Shown: one piece after another, positions 19,975 to 30,424 of the stretch
Numbering within the stretch: position 1 is the first letter of the stretch
Layout: each line of letters opens with the position of its first letter
Source: Mycobacterium colombiense
GTDB taxonomy: Bacteria > Actinomycetota > Actinomycetes > Mycobacteriales > Mycobacteriaceae
Assembly: GCF_001665835.1 (NCBI RefSeq)
Contig: NZ_LZSX01000062.1
Span: 1-64,000, forward strand
Direction of reading: 5' to 3'
Length of the DNA: 64,000 nucleotides
Translations under genes and position numbers: made by a program
Notes under the pieces: model-generated
What the model was told of the DNA's origin: nothing
What the model saw: only the letters and a program-made list of their open reading frames with translations
The model's database searches: none

Positions 19975-21458
19975 CTGCACCAGCACACGCAGACCTAGTC
20001 CGCGTCCGATTCTGTCCCTCGCCCACCGGAACCCCGCACGTCGGCATGGTCCGCACGGCACTGTTCAATTGGGCGTACGCCCGACACACCGGCGGCACGT
20101 TCGTGTTTCGCATCGAGGACACCGATGCCCAGCGCGACAGCGAAGAAAGCTATCTCGCTCTGCTGGACGCGCTGCGCTGGCTCGGCCTGGATTGGGACGA
20201 GGGGCCTGGGGTGGGCGGTCCCTATGGCCCGTACCGCCAGTCGCAACGCAGTGAGATCTATCACGACGTGGTGGCCCAGCTGCTCGAAGCGGGCGAGGCC
20301 TACTACGCCTTCTCGACGCCGGAGGAGGTCGAGGCGCGCCACGTCGCCGCGGGACGTAATCCCAAGCTGGGCTACGACAATTTCGACCGGCAGCTGACCG
20401 ATTCCCAGCGCGCCGCGTTCCTGGCCGACGGCCGCCAACCCGTGGTGCGGCTACGCATGCCCGACGAGGACCTCGCGTGGGACGACCTGGTTCGCGGCAC
20501 CACCAGCTTCGCGGCCGGGTCGGTGCCGGATTTCGCCTTGACCCGCGCCAACGGAGATCCGTTGTACACCTTGGTGAACCCGTGTGACGACGCGCTGATG
20601 AAGATCACCCACGTGCTGCGCGGCGAGGACCTGCTGTCGTCCACCCCGCGCCAGCTGGCGCTGTATCAGGCGTTGATCCGCATCGGAGTCGCCGAGCGGA
20701 CCCCGCAGTTCGCGCACCTGCCAACGGTATTGGGGGAGGGAACCAAAAAACTCTCCAAGCGCGACCCGCAGTCGAACCTGTTCGCCCACCGCGACCGCGG
20801 CTTCATCCCCGAAGGTCTGCTGAACTATCTCGCGTTGCTCGGCTGGGCCATCGCCGACGACCACGACGTGTTCAGTCTCGACGAGATGGTGGCCGCGTTC
20901 GATGTGGTCAACGTCAACTCCAATCCGGCCCGCTTCGACCAGAAGAAGGCCGACGCGCTCAACGCCGAGCACATCCGGATGCTGGCACTCGACGACTTCA
21001 CCGCCAGGCTGCGCGACTATCTCGACGTCCACGGCCATCGGCTCGAATTGGACGACGTCAGCTTCGCCACCGCCGCGGACCTGGTGCAGACCCGGATCGT
21101 GGTGCTCGGCGACGCGTGGGACCTGCTGAAGTTCCTCAACGACGACGAATACGCGCTCGACCCCAAGGCCGCCGCCAAGGAGCTGGGAGCCGACGGCGCC
21201 GCGGTGCTGGACGCGGCGCTGCCCGCGCTGGACGCCGTGACGGACTGGACGGCGCCGCAGATCGAAGCCGCGCTCAAGGCCGCGCTCATCGACGACCTGG
21301 GCCTCAAACCGCGCAAGGCATTCGGCCCGATCAGGGTGGGGGCAACCGGGACGACGATCAGCCCGCCGTTGTTCGAGTCGCTGGAGCTGCTGGGCCGCGA
21401 CCGCAGCATGGGGCGACTGCGGGCCGCGCGCGAGACGGCCGGGCGGGAACCCGCTTGA
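19971..21458 (+). CDS. gltX: glutamyl-tRNA synthetase
   Basis: A 495-residue class I aminoacyl-tRNA synthetase. The HIGH-type signature is [20 protein letters not shown] near residue 15 and the KMSKS-type signature is [10 protein letters not shown] near 258. [14 protein letters not shown] is typical of GluRS. Mycobacteria have no GlnRS, so this enzyme is expected to charge both tRNA-Glu and tRNA-Gln with Glu, the latter corrected by GatCAB (also in this window). The GTG start overlaps the FAH stop. Both candidate substrate tRNAs follow within 300 nt. Confidence 0.95.
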   Translation: MTAPAHADLVRVRFCPSPTGTPHVGMVRTALFNWAYARHTGGTFVFRIEDTDAQRDSEESYLALLDALRWLGLDWDEGPGVGGPYGPYRQSQRSEIYHDVVAQLLEAGEAYYAFSTPEEVEARHVAAGRNPKLGYDNFDRQLTDSQRAAFLADGRQPVVRLRMPDEDLAWDDLVRGTTSFAAGSVPDFALTRANGDPLYTLVNPCDDALMKITHVLRGEDLLSSTPRQLALYQALIRIGVAERTPQFAHLPTVLGEGTKKLSKRDPQSNLFAHRDRGFIPEGLLNYLALLGWAIADDHDVFSLDEMVAAFDVVNVNSNPARFDQKKADALNAEHIRMLALDDFTARLRDYLDVHGHRLELDDVSFATAADLVQTRIVVLGDAWDLLKFLNDDEYALDPKAAAKELGADGAAVLDAALPALDAVTDWTAPQIEAALKAALIDDLGLKPRKAFGPIRVGATGTTISPPLFESLELLGRDRSMGRLRAARETAGREPA

Positions 21459-21607
21459 GCGGCCGGGACCACGCGTGCGGAGTGTCCGCCGAGACTTTGG
21501 TAGTCTGCACTGCGGTTTACAAAGGCCGACAACGGCTGGCGGCGGCGGACTCCAAAGAGCTTATGAAAGCCCGCAATCGACGCTGACCAGCGGTTTTAGG
21601 CAGCCAA

Positions 21608-21679
21608 TGGGGTATGGTGTAATTGGCAACACAGCTGATTCTGGTTCAGCCATTCTAGGTTCGAGTCCTGGTACCCCAG
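21608..21679 (+). tRNA. tRNA-Gln (anticodon CTG)
   Basis: A 72-nt cloverleaf. The acceptor arms TGGGGTA and TACCCCA pair fully, with discriminator G. The anticodon stem CTGA/TCAG encloses loop TTCTGGT, so the anticodon is CTG, reading CAG. The T loop is TTCGAGT. CCA is not encoded. A possible promoter box, TAGTCT, lies at 21501-21506. Confidence 0.95.
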
Positions 21680-21727
21680 CAAAATTCTCTCCGCCTCAAG
21701 CGATTAGGTGGGCTCATCGGGGTGAGC

Positions 21728-21733
21728 TATGCT
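21728..21733 (+). promoter_or_regulatory. -10 box upstream of tRNA-Glu
   Basis: TATGCT lies 19 nt before the mature 5' end, so tRNA-Glu may be transcribed on its own as well as from upstream. Confidence 0.4.
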
Positions 21734-21752
21734 GACTGCTCGGATCGTTTCT

Positions 21753-21825
21753 GGCCCCGTCGTCTAGCGGCCTAGGACGCCGCCCTCTCACGGCGGTAGC
21801 GTGGGTTCGAATCCCATCGGGGCTA
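21753..21825 (+). tRNA. tRNA-Glu (anticodon CTC)
   Basis: A 73-nt cloverleaf. Acceptor GGCCCCG pairs with CGGGGCT (one G-U at the end), with discriminator A. The anticodon stem CCGCC/GGCGG encloses CTCTCAC, giving anticodon CTC, which reads GAG. The T loop TTCGAAT is canonical. CCA is not encoded. It is the cognate substrate of the GltX encoded just upstream. Confidence 0.95.
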
Positions 21826-21837
21826 CAAATATCGCAG

Positions 21838-22350
21838 CTACTGGTCGGTCCCCAGGACCGCCGGTGCTGTCGATCCACCAACCGGCATGGCCGGCAAGCC
21901 GAGTTTGCGGTGATCCCATGAACGAGCCCGACGGGCCACGATGCGAACGCAGACCCGCTTGTTCATCATCTGCTCGACGAACGGCTTCATGTCGTCGCTG
22001 TAGGGACCGGTGTAGCGCTCCCAGACGCTGACGCCCACGCGGTGTGAGACATCGGGATCGTCGATGATCTCGGCCACGCCCTCGAAGGACACCCCGCGCA
22101 GGGTGTCGTAGGTGTGGCCGTCCTCGATCAGAAAGCTCACCCGCGGGTCGCGTTTGAGGTTGACGGCCTTCTGCGACTTGGCCTTGGTCTCCAGCCAGAT
22201 CTCGCCGTCGACGACGGCGTACCACATGGCGGTCAGGTGCGGCTGGCCGTCGGCGCCGACGGTGGCCAGCGTCCCGGTGCGGCTTTTCACGACGAAATCG
22301 GCGATCTCGTCTTCGGACATGACGATGCTCGCGCGCTGATTGGTTCCCAT
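21838..22350 (-). CDS. split-barrel flavin/F420-binding protein (Rv2991 homologue)
   Basis: A 170-residue protein of the pyridoxamine-5'-phosphate-oxidase-like fold. SRTGTLATVGADGQPHLTAM near residue 23 and KAVNLKRDPRVSFLIED near 60 are the typical cofactor-binding strands of the FDOR-B group. That group uses F420 or FMN. It ends close to tRNA-Glu, convergently. The ATG at 22350 (MGTNQRA) is chosen because homologues start there; a frame 20 codons longer exists. The window also carries fbiD for F420 synthesis, but the cofactor here is not proven. Confidence 0.85.
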   Translation of the reverse strand: MGTNQRASIVMSEDEIADFVVKSRTGTLATVGADGQPHLTAMWYAVVDGEIWLETKAKSQKAVNLKRDPRVSFLIEDGHTYDTLRGVSFEGVAEIIDDPDVSHRVGVSVWERYTGPYSDDMKPFVEQMMNKRVCVRIVARRARSWDHRKLGLPAMPVGGSTAPAVLGTDQ

Positions 22351-22402
22351 GCCGGTCAGTCTGTCAGGCGTGCCTGCGGTGACTGTGCACTGGTGGCGTT
22401 GG

Positions 22403-22450
22403 GCGTGCACCGAGGGCGAGAAAATTCCCGATTACGCCGCCCTGGACGCA
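22403..22450. terminator. imperfect hairpin downstream of the IclR gene
   Basis: GCGTGCACCGAGGGCG and CGCCCTGGACGCAC are imperfect inverted repeats located between the 3' end of the IclR gene and the start of the split-barrel gene. The left arm resembles the hairpin after ilvC (CGTGCACCCAGGGCGA), suggesting one repeat family. Confidence 0.45.
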
Positions 22451-22469
22451 CACTCGCCTCCGGAACAGC

Positions 22470-23171
22470 TCAGAGGCGGCGGGTGAGCGCCTCGGCGGCG
22501 GACAGGAGGTCGGCTGCCCAGCGCACCCCGGGGCGCCGGCCGATCCGGTCGATGGGACCCGACACCGAGATTGCCGCGACGACCGCACCGCGTCCATCGC
22601 GCACCGGCGCAGACACACTCGCCACGCCCGGCTCGCGCTCGGCCACGCTTTGGGCCCAGCCCCGCCGCCGCACTTCGGCCAGGGTTCGTTCGGTGAATTT
22701 CGCCGTCGCGAGCACCGTTTTCTGCGTGGCCGCGTCGCTATGGGCCAGTAGCACTTTGGCGCCCGACCCGGCCGTCATCGGCAATCGCGCCCCGATCGGA
22801 ACCGTATCGCGAAGGCCCGCAGCGGGTTCCAGAGCGGCCACGCAGACGCGGTCGGTGCCTTCGCGGCGGTACAGCTGCACGCTCTCGCCGGTGGTTTCGC
22901 GCAACAGCGGCAGCACCGCGCTGCTGGCGGCCAGCAGCGGATCGTTGACGTGGGCCGCGAGTTCGGTGACGGCCGGACCGAGAAGCCAGCGTCCTTCGTC
23001 GTCGCGGGCCAGTAGGCGATGCGCTTCGAGGGCGGCGGCCAGCCGGTAGGCCGTCGCGCGGGGCAAGGAGGTCCGCTCGCACAGTTCGGCTAACCCACAG
23101 GGTGATTGGGAGATCGTGTGGAGGATACCCACGGCTTTGTCCAGGACGCCGATGCCGCTATGCTGTCTCAC
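22470..23171 (-). CDS. IclR-family transcriptional regulator (Rv2989 homologue)
   Basis: A 233-residue regulator. The N-terminal winged helix is LDKAVGILHTISQSPCGLAE followed by LPRATAYRLAAALEAHRLL. The C-terminal IclR effector domain includes ARLPMTAGSGAKVLLAH and REPGVASVSAPVRD. It is divergent from leuC with 85 nt between them. IclR regulators at this site (LtbR in Corynebacterium, NdgR/AreB in Streptomyces) control leuCD. The GTG at 23171 lies 6 nt after a TAGTAT -10 box, so it is probably leaderless and autoregulated through the operator at 23187-23201. Confidence 0.9.
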   Translation of the reverse strand: MRQHSGIGVLDKAVGILHTISQSPCGLAELCERTSLPRATAYRLAAALEAHRLLARDDEGRWLLGPAVTELAAHVNDPLLAASSAVLPLLRETTGESVQLYRREGTDRVCVAALEPAAGLRDTVPIGARLPMTAGSGAKVLLAHSDAATQKTVLATAKFTERTLAEVRRRGWAQSVAEREPGVASVSAPVRDGRGAVVAAISVSGPIDRIGRRPGVRWAADLLSAAEALTRRL

Positions 23172-23177
23172 AAGGAG

Positions 23178-23183
23178 ATACTA
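23178..23183 (-). promoter_or_regulatory. -10 box of the IclR gene, leaderless
   Basis: On the minus strand TAGTAT ends 6 nt before the GTG of the regulator. The palindrome just upstream would cover its -10 to -35 spacer. Confidence 0.45.
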
Positions 23184-23186
23184 GCG

Positions 23187-23201
23187 TCTCGCATTCTGAG
23201 A
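23187..23201. promoter_or_regulatory. probable IclR-type operator between regulator and leuC
   Basis: TCTCGCATTCTGAGA has inverted half sites TCTC and GAGA seven bases apart, in the divergent promoter region. Its place and form fit the IclR-type operators described upstream of actinobacterial leuCD. Binding is inferred. Confidence 0.5.
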
Positions 23202-23256
23202 TCACAGCCTGGATGATCGGCGAGCCGCTAACGAGGCGAATTGAGGCGACTTCGAT

Positions 23257-24696
23257 ATGGGAATCGACCAAGGGGCGGCGGGGGCCGCCACCAAACCGCG
23301 CACTCTGGCCGAAAAAGTTTGGAATGACCACGTTGTGGTATCCGGTGGTGCCAGCGAGCCGGACCTGATCTACATCGATTTGCATCTGGTGCACGAGGTC
23401 ACCAGCCCGCAGGCTTTCGACGGCCTGCGCCTGGCCGGCAGGCCGGTGCGCCGCCCCGATTTGACGCTGGCCACTGAGGATCACAACGTTCCGACCATCG
23501 ATATCGACAAGCCGATTGCGGACCCGGTGTCGCGAACCCAGGTCGAGACATTGCGGCGAAATTGTGCCGAATTCGGTGTGCGGCTATATCCAATGGGCGA
23601 CGTCGAGCAGGGCATCGTGCACGTGGTCGGGCCGCAGCTTGGCCTCACTCAGCCCGGAATGACGGTCGTCTGTGGGGACAGTCACACCTCGACGCACGGC
23701 GCATTCGGCGCGCTGGCCATGGGAATTGGCACCTCGGAGGTCGAGCACGTGCTGGCCACCCAGACGTTGCCGCTGCGGCCGTTCAAGACGATGGCGGTCA
23801 ATGTCGACGGGCAGCTGCCCGCCGGCGTGACGGCCAAGGACATCATTCTCGCGCTGATCGCCAAGATCGGTACCGGCGGCGGGCAGGGCCACGTCATCGA
23901 ATATCGCGGCAGCGCCATCGAATCGCTGTCGATGGAAGGCCGGATGACGGTCTGCAATATGAGCATCGAAGCCGGCGCCCGGGCGGGAATGGTGGCCCCG
24001 GACGAAACCACGTTCGAGTTCCTGCGCGGCCGCCCGCACGCCCCGCAGGGGGCGCAATGGGATGTGGCGATGAGTTATTGGCAGCAGCTGCACACCGACC
24101 CCGGCGCCGAATTCGACACCGAGGTCTACCTCGACGCCGCGTCGCTGAGCCCGTTCGTGACGTGGGGCACCAACCCCGGCCAGGGCGTTCCGCTGGCCGA
24201 CGCGGTCCCGGATCCCGAGCTGATGACCGACGACGCGCAGCGCCAGGCGGCTGAGAAAGCGTTGGCGTATATGGACCTTCGACCGGGCACACCCATGCGT
24301 GACGTCGCCGTTGACACGGTGTTCGTGGGCTCTTGTACCAACGGTCGTATCGAGGATCTGCGCGTCGTCGCCGACGTGCTGCGCGGCCGCAAGGTCGCGC
24401 CCGGGGTCCGGATGCTGGTGGTGCCGGGCTCGATGCGGGTGCGGGCGCAGGCCGAAGCCGAAGGGCTGGGCGAGGTTTTCACGTCCGCGGGTGCCGAATG
24501 GCGCCAAGCGGGCTGCTCAATGTGCCTGGGGATGAATCCCGACCAGCTTGCGCCGGGGGAGCGGTGCGCCGCGACGTCCAACCGCAACTTCGAAGGGCGC
24601 CAGGGTAAAGGCGGCCGCACGCATTTGGTGTCTCCGGCCGTTGCCGCGGCGACGGCGGTTCGCGGCACATTGTCTGCTCCGGCCGATTTGAGCTGA
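23257..24696 (+). CDS. leuC: 3-isopropylmalate dehydratase large subunit
   Basis: A 479-residue aconitase-family enzyme that isomerises 2-isopropylmalate to 3-isopropylmalate in leucine synthesis, with a 4Fe-4S cluster. The cluster cysteines are visible in [12 protein letters not shown] near residue 356 and in [13 protein letters not shown] near 416. [30 protein letters not shown] near 140 is the other hallmark. ATG at 23257. leuD follows after 27 nt. It is probably controlled by the divergent IclR regulator. Confidence 0.96.
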   Translation: MGIDQGAAGAATKPRTLAEKVWNDHVVVSGGASEPDLIYIDLHLVHEVTSPQAFDGLRLAGRPVRRPDLTLATEDHNVPTIDIDKPIADPVSRTQVETLRRNCAEFGVRLYPMGDVEQGIVHVVGPQLGLTQPGMTVVCGDSHTSTHGAFGALAMGIGTSEVEHVLATQTLPLRPFKTMAVNVDGQLPAGVTAKDIILALIAKIGTGGGQGHVIEYRGSAIESLSMEGRMTVCNMSIEAGARAGMVAPDETTFEFLRGRPHAPQGAQWDVAMSYWQQLHTDPGAEFDTEVYLDAASLSPFVTWGTNPGQGVPLADAVPDPELMTDDAQRQAAEKALAYMDLRPGTPMRDVAVDTVFVGSCTNGRIEDLRVVADVLRGRKVAPGVRMLVVPGSMRVRAQAEAEGLGEVFTSAGAEWRQAGCSMCLGMNPDQLAPGERCAATSNRNFEGRQGKGGRTHLVSPAVAAATAVRGTLSAPADLS

Positions 24697-24723
24697 CGTA
24701 TTTCGACTGTTGAAGGGATGAGC

Positions 24724-25320
24724 ATGGAAGCATTTCACACCCACACCGGTATCGGTGTGCCGCTGCGGCGCTCCAATGTCGACACCGATCAGATCATTCC
24801 GGCGGTGTATTTGAAGCGTGTCACCCGAACCGGTTTCGAGGACGGCTTGTTCGCCAGCTGGCGGTCGGATCCGTCATTCGTGCTCAACCTCAGCCCCTTT
24901 GACCGGGGGTCAGTGCTAGTCGCGGGTCCCGATTTCGGCACGGGGTCGTCGCGTGAGCATGCGGTGTGGGCACTGATGGACTACGGGTTCCGGGTGGTCA
25001 TCTCGTCTCGATTCGGTGACATTTTCCGGGGCAACTCCGGCAAGGCGGGGCTGCTGGCGGCCGAAGTTTCTCAGGACGGTGTGGAGCTGCTCTGGAAGCT
25101 CATCGAGCAGAGCCCGGGCTTGGAAATCACTGTCAATCTTCAAGATCGAAATATCACCGCGGGAACGACGGTGCTGCCGTTCAAGATTGACGACCACACC
25201 GCATGGCGGCTACTCGAAGGCCTTGACGATATAGCCCTTACGCTGCGGAAACTCGATAAAATAGAGTCATTCGAAGTGGCGTATCCGGAGTGGAAACCCC
25301 GTACTCTGCTCACCTCTTGA
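24724..25320 (+). CDS. leuD: 3-isopropylmalate dehydratase small subunit
   Basis: A 198-residue swivel subunit that pairs with Leu[21 protein letters not shown] and [20 protein letters not shown] are family signatures. The ATG at 24724 is chosen over the ATG at 24718 because AAGGG at 24713-24717 lies 6 nt before it, and the resulting length equals that of the M. tuberculosis protein. The last gene of the leuCD operon; hupB follows after 211 nt with no obvious terminator. Confidence 0.95.
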   Translation: MEAFHTHTGIGVPLRRSNVDTDQIIPAVYLKRVTRTGFEDGLFASWRSDPSFVLNLSPFDRGSVLVAGPDFGTGSSREHAVWALMDYGFRVVISSRFGDIFRGNSGKAGLLAAEVSQDGVELLWKLIEQSPGLEITVNLQDRNITAGTTVLPFKIDDHTAWRLLEGLDDIALTLRKLDKIESFEVAYPEWKPRTLLTS

Positions 25321-25531
25321 GTAGTCGGTCGACGCCGATTTTCTGCTTGATCGGCTAACTAAACCGAGCCGATTTTTAACACCCCCCACCGGTCAAGGGC
25401 GGCAACCAGATTGCGAAATCGGTGGACGCCTTGCCCTGAAATTGCGCGTGGCTCTTGGAAATTTGCTGGGTGAGGGTTTACCGTGTCCACTAGTCGGTTC
25501 AAATCGAGGACCACTAGCGTCGGAGGGATTG

Positions 25532-26176
25532 ATGAACAAGGCAGAGCTCATTGATGTGCTCACAACTAAATTGAACACGGACCGTCGACAGGCGACCGCT
25601 GCGGTCGAGAATGTTGTCGACACCATTGTGCGTGCGGTACACAAGGGCGACAGCGTCACGATCACCGGGTTCGGTGTGTTCGAACAGCGGCGCCGCGCAG
25701 CGCGGGTGGCCCGCAACCCGCGGACCGGTGAGACGGTGAAGGTGAAGCCGACGTCCGTCCCGGCGTTCCGCCCCGGTGCTCAGTTCAAAGCGGTTGTGTC
25801 TGGCGCACAGCGCCTCCCGTCGGACGGCCCGGCCGTCAAGCGCGGTGTGGTAGCGGGTGGTGCGGCAAAGAAGACCGCCGCGAAGAAGGCGCCGGCCAAG
25901 AAGGCGGCGGCCAAGAAGGCGGCTCCGGCCAAGAAGGCGGCGGCCAAGAAGGCTCCGGCCCGCAAGGCCGCGACCAAGGCCCCGGCCAAGAAGACCGCGG
26001 CCAAGAAGGCTCCGGTTCGCAAGGCGGCGACCAAGGCTCCGGCCAAGAAGACCGCGGCCAAGAAGGCCCCGGCCAAGAAGGCCGCGAGCAAGGCTCCGGC
26101 CAAGAAGGCGGCGAGCAAGGCTCCGGCCCGCAAGGCTCCCGCCAAGAAGACGACCGCGCGTCGCGGTCGCAAGTAA
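25532..26176 (+). CDS. hupB: HU-like nucleoid protein with lysine-rich tail
   Basis: A 214-residue DNA-binding protein. Residues 1-90 form an HU/IHF domain: [34 protein letters not shown] and [20 protein letters not shown]. The remaining part is a histone-H1-like tail made of [22 protein letters not shown] and related repeats, ending TARRGRK. This mycobacterial form compacts DNA and has also been linked to iron responses in M. tuberculosis. The ATG at 25532 follows GGAGGG. Length equals that of M. tuberculosis HupB, though the tail's repeated DNA could vary between strains. Confidence 0.97.
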   Translation: MNKAELIDVLTTKLNTDRRQATAAVENVVDTIVRAVHKGDSVTITGFGVFEQRRRAARVARNPRTGETVKVKPTSVPAFRPGAQFKAVVSGAQRLPSDGPAVKRGVVAGGAAKKTAAKKAPAKKAAAKKAAPAKKAAAKKAPARKAATKAPAKKTAAKKAPVRKAATKAPAKKTAAKKAPAKKAASKAPAKKAASKAPARKAPAKKTTARRGRK

Positions 26177-26194
26177 GCGGAGTCAAGTTCTAGA

Positions 26195-26241
26195 CACGAA
26201 TACCCTTCGGGCGGCAGCGGTGCCCCCGAAGGGTATTCGTG
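26195..26241. terminator. bidirectional terminator between hupB and mutT1
   Basis: CACGAATACCCTTCGGG (26195-26211) and its exact complement CCCGAAGGGTATTCGTG (26225-26241) form a perfect 17-bp stem with a 13-nt loop. It lies between the convergent genes hupB and mutT1. No T run follows, as is common in mycobacteria. Confidence 0.75.
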
Positions 26242-26280
26242 CGCTAGCGGTTGCAAGCGGGACGGGCCGCCGCCATCACG

Positions 26281-27228
26281 CTAAGCCCGGACGTTGGCGG
26301 CCAACGCACCGCCGATGTGGTCGGCGGCCACCAATCGCCCGTCTAACAGCGACAGCACCCAGGTGCTGCCCTTGTGGTTACGCGACTTGTCGGGCCGCAC
26401 GCCATCGCGCTCACACCACCACGCGATCAAGTCCGGAATCACCTTGCCCTGCGTGCAGACAACCGGAGTGCCTTGCTGCTCGGCGATGTCCAACATTCGG
26501 TGGCGTCCGCGTTTCGCGTTCTTGGCATAGGCCTCTTCGGTGAGGGTGGGCTCGTTCTGCACGGGCACGCCCAAGTCCTCGGCAAGCGGTTCCACGGTCT
26601 GGTGGCAGCGGACGCGGTCGGCCGCATACACGTCCGACGCACCGAAGGCGAGGAGCTGTGGGACCAGCGCCTCGGCCTGCGCGCGGCCCCGTTTGTCCAG
26701 CGGTCGCTTGGCATCATCGCCGGAGAAACGCGATTTGCGGCCGGCCGTGCCGTGCCGGACCACCAACACGGTTTGCGTATCGGCGGGCTTTTTATTGAAG
26801 TGGCGCAACACTTTTCGGTCTTGGGCGTAGTCGAGCCTCTGCATCGCCTCGGCGAGCGGGAGCCAGAGCAACCGGTCCACTTCGTGGCCCGGCACGAATT
26901 CGCCGCCGGTGGCGCGGGCCGCCCAGTAGTAAACCTTTTTGACGCCCTGGTCGATTGGATAGCTCACCAAGTCGAGCCGCCTGCCGAGGATGGCGCGCTG
27001 ACCCGTCTCCTCGTGCACCTCGCGCACGGCGGCCACCGGGGCCGTCTCGCCGGGGTCCACCTTGCCTTTGGGCAGTGACCAGTCGTCATACCGGGGACGG
27101 TGAATGACGGCGATCTCGACGTCGTGGTCGTCCGCGTCGGCATTGCCCGGTCGCCACAGCACCGCGCCGGCGGCATAGACGACTCGGCTTCCGGAGCGCC
27201 GAGCGGTGGACGAATTCTGGGTCGGCAC
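26281..27228 (-). CDS. mutT1: 8-oxo-dGTP hydrolase MutT1, Nudix plus histidine phosphatase
   Basis: A 315-residue two-domain protein. The N-terminal Nudix domain has [20 protein letters not shown] followed by HEETGQ, the Nudix box, near residues 53-78. The C-terminal histidine-phosphatase domain starts with [15 protein letters not shown] near residue 153. In mycobacteria this fusion sanitises 8-oxo-dGTP and 8-oxo-GTP. The start is a GTG at 27228. It is downstream of ppk1 on the same strand, separated by 87 nt. Confidence 0.94.
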   Translation of the reverse strand: MPTQNSSTARRSGSRVVYAAGAVLWRPGNADADDHDVEIAVIHRPRYDDWSLPKGKVDPGETAPVAAVREVHEETGQRAILGRRLDLVSYPIDQGVKKVYYWAARATGGEFVPGHEVDRLLWLPLAEAMQRLDYAQDRKVLRHFNKKPADTQTVLVVRHGTAGRKSRFSGDDAKRPLDKRGRAQAEALVPQLLAFGASDVYAADRVRCHQTVEPLAEDLGVPVQNEPTLTEEAYAKNAKRGRHRMLDIAEQQGTPVVCTQGKVIPDLIAWWCERDGVRPDKSRNHKGSTWVLSLLDGRLVAADHIGGALAANVRA

Positions 27229-27315
27229 CTCAACTCCTGCAGATCAATTCACCTCAGGGCTGCACGCTTGATCACGGTGCGGCCCGGAGAAACAACCGGA
27301 AGTCACCGCACGGAG

Positions 27316-29505
27316 CTAAGGGCTGCGATGGCGCTCCATCAACGATACTTGGTGGTCACGCACGGTATGGCCTTCTTGTGGCGCCGGGGTCCACTGCCCG
27401 TCGGGCCCCAGTTCCCAGCAGCGGGTCGACGGATCCAGTGCGGATTCGAACAATTCGTCGAGCTGCGCGGTGAGCTTGGGGTCCTTGACCTGAGCCAGCA
27501 CCTCCACCCGCCGATCGAGATTGCGGTGCATCATGTCCGCGCTGCCGATCCAGAACTCGTTGATGTTGCGGAAATGGATGATCCGCGAATGCTCCAGGAA
27601 GCGGCCGAGAATGGAGCGGACGAAAATGTTTTCGGAGAAACCCTCGGCGCCCGGGCGCAGCGCGCAGATGCCGCGCACCACGACCTCGACCCGCACCCCC
27701 GCCTGCGAGGCCCGATACAGCGCGTCGATCACCTGCTCGTCGACAAGCGCATTCATCTTCAGGCGGATGCGTCCGTTGCCGCGTTCGCGGTGCGCTTCGA
27801 TCTCGCGTTCGACGCGTTCGATGATGCCGGCGCGAATTCCGTGCGGCGCCACCAGCAGATTGCGGTAGGAGACCTTACGCGAATAGCCGGTAAGCGAATT
27901 GAACAAATCGGTGAGGTCCGCGCCGATGTCGGGGTTCGCCGTCAGCAGGCCGACGTCCTCATACAGGCGGGCGGTCTTGCTGTTGTAGTTGCCGGTTCCG
28001 ATGTGGCAGTACCGCCGGATCGCCGAACCCTCGCGCCGCACCACCAAGCAGGTCTTGCAGTGCGTCTTGAGGCCGACGAGCCCGTAGACCACATGCACGC
28101 CCGCCTGTTCGAGTGCGCGCGCCCAACGGATGTTGGCCTGTTCGTCGAAGCGCGCCTTGATCTCGACGAGCGCCACGGCCTGCTTTCCGGCCTCGGCCGC
28201 TTCGATCAGCGCCCGCACGATCGGCGAATCACCGGAGGTGCGGTACAGCGTTTGTTTGATAGCCAGCACGTTGGGGTCCGCGGCCGCCTGCTGGATGAAG
28301 CGCTGCACGCTGGTGGAGAAGGAGTCGTACGGGTGGTGCACGAGGACGTCGCCCTCGCGCAGCGTCGCGAAAATGCTCTTGGGAGATTCGCGGTCGGCGA
28401 AGGCGGGGTGGGTGTCCGGCACGAACGCCGGATCCTTGAGCGCCGGCCGGTCCAGGCCGTAGATCTGCCACAGCGACGAAAGGTCGAGCAGGCCCGGCAC
28501 TTCGATGACGTCACCGGGATGCACGTCGAGTTCGCGCAGCAGCAATTCCAGCATGCCCTCGGTCATGTCGTCGGCGATCTCGAGACGCACCGGCGGGCCG
28601 AACCGCCGGCGCGCCAATTCCCGTTCCAGCGCCTGCAACAGATCCTCGTCGCGGTCTTCTTCGACCTCCATGTCGGCGTTGCGGGTGATGCGGAAAGCGT
28701 GATGCTCCACGATTTCCATGCCAGGGAACAGCAGCGGAAGGAAGGCCGCGATCAGCTCTTCCATCGGCAGGTAGCGGACGATGGTCCGCCCCGAGCCGTC
28801 AGCGCTGTCGATGGCGGGGAGTTCGACGAAGCGATCGACGTTGTTGGGCACCTTGACTCGTGCGAAGTGCTGGCCGCCATCCTCGGGTTGGCGCACCATG
28901 ACCGCCAGGTTCAGGCTCAGCCCGCTGACGAACGGGAACGGGTGCGCGGGATCGACGGCCAGCGGTGTCAGGACGGGGAAGACCTGTTCGGTGAAATAGG
29001 ACGACAATTCGTCGCGCTCGGCCTGATCGAGATCGGCCCACGTGACGATGTGGATGCCTTCCTCGGCGAGCGACGGCCGCACCGAATCGAGGAACACCCG
29101 CGCATGCCGGGTAGCGATCCGCTGAGTCTGTTCCCCGATCAGGGCAAGCTGCTTGCGCGGCGTCAAACCGTCGGCGGAGCGAACCGACAGCCCCATCTCG
29201 TCCCGGCGTTTGAGGCCGGCGACGCGCACCATATAGAACTCGTCGAGGTTGGAGGCGAAGATTGCCAGGAACTTAGCGCGTTCCAGCAGCGGCAACGAGT
29301 TGTCGTCGGCCAGCGCCAGCACGCGGGCGTTGAAGTCCAGCCAGCTCAGTTCGCGGTTGAGGTAACGATCATCGGGCAGATCGGTCAGCGCGGCCTGGGT
29401 CGCAGCCGGTGGTGCCGCCACGGCCGAGTCGCCTGAATGCCACAAATTCTCGTCGGGTCGCGCCTCAGCTTCGATTTCAGTCACCCTGCGATCATTGCTC
29501 ATCAC
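27316..29505 (-). CDS. ppk1: polyphosphate kinase 1
   Basis: A 729-residue enzyme that builds polyphosphate from [22 protein letters not shown] opens the N domain and [19 protein letters not shown] follows. The catalytic region has [33 protein letters not shown] with the His that carries phosphate, and [20 protein letters not shown]. Slightly shorter than the 742-residue M. tuberculosis protein because of gaps near the N-terminus. The start may be the GTG at 29505 or the ATG at 29502. Confidence 0.95.
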   Translation of the reverse strand: MMSNDRRVTEIEAEARPDENLWHSGDSAVAAPPAATQAALTDLPDDRYLNRELSWLDFNARVLALADDNSLPLLERAKFLAIFASNLDEFYMVRVAGLKRRDEMGLSVRSADGLTPRKQLALIGEQTQRIATRHARVFLDSVRPSLAEEGIHIVTWADLDQAERDELSSYFTEQVFPVLTPLAVDPAHPFPFVSGLSLNLAVMVRQPEDGGQHFARVKVPNNVDRFVELPAIDSADGSGRTIVRYLPMEELIAAFLPLLFPGMEIVEHHAFRITRNADMEVEEDRDEDLLQALERELARRRFGPPVRLEIADDMTEGMLELLLRELDVHPGDVIEVPGLLDLSSLWQIYGLDRPALKDPAFVPDTHPAFADRESPKSIFATLREGDVLVHHPYDSFSTSVQRFIQQAAADPNVLAIKQTLYRTSGDSPIVRALIEAAEAGKQAVALVEIKARFDEQANIRWARALEQAGVHVVYGLVGLKTHCKTCLVVRREGSAIRRYCHIGTGNYNSKTARLYEDVGLLTANPDIGADLTDLFNSLTGYSRKVSYRNLLVAPHGIRAGIIERVEREIEAHRERGNGRIRLKMNALVDEQVIDALYRASQAGVRVEVVVRGICALRPGAEGFSENIFVRSILGRFLEHSRIIHFRNINEFWIGSADMMHRNLDRRVEVLAQVKDPKLTAQLDELFESALDPSTRCWELGPDGQWTPAPQEGHTVRDHQVSLMERHRSP

Positions 29506-29593
29506 GCGCGGGTGCTGCTAGCGCTCGAGGGACATCCATTCGCCGTTGGGACGACGTTCACCCCTCGGACAGATTTGCTCAGGGCGATCAAAA

Positions 29594-30262
<669 letters not shown>

Positions 30263-30424
30263 TCATCCTGCCAGCGCCGCGCCGCGGATCGCTCGCGAGC
30301 CGGCGGCGATTCACCCCCCGCGCGGGACACGCTGGCTCACGTGACGCCCCGTCCGTCGCTGATCTAGGGTGTAGCGGCCGCGCGTGCCGCGTGAGCAACA
30401 CCGACCACGGACAGGGGGTGGTAC

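Noticed and set aside
25850-26170. Possible tandem-repeat or CRISPR-like array in the repetitive DNA at hupB
   Set aside because: The repeats are in frame and encode the lysine/alanine-rich HupB tail; no spacers.
27100-29436. 778-codon plus-strand frame opposite ppk1
   Set aside because: A shadow of ppk1, whose motifs are complete on the other strand.
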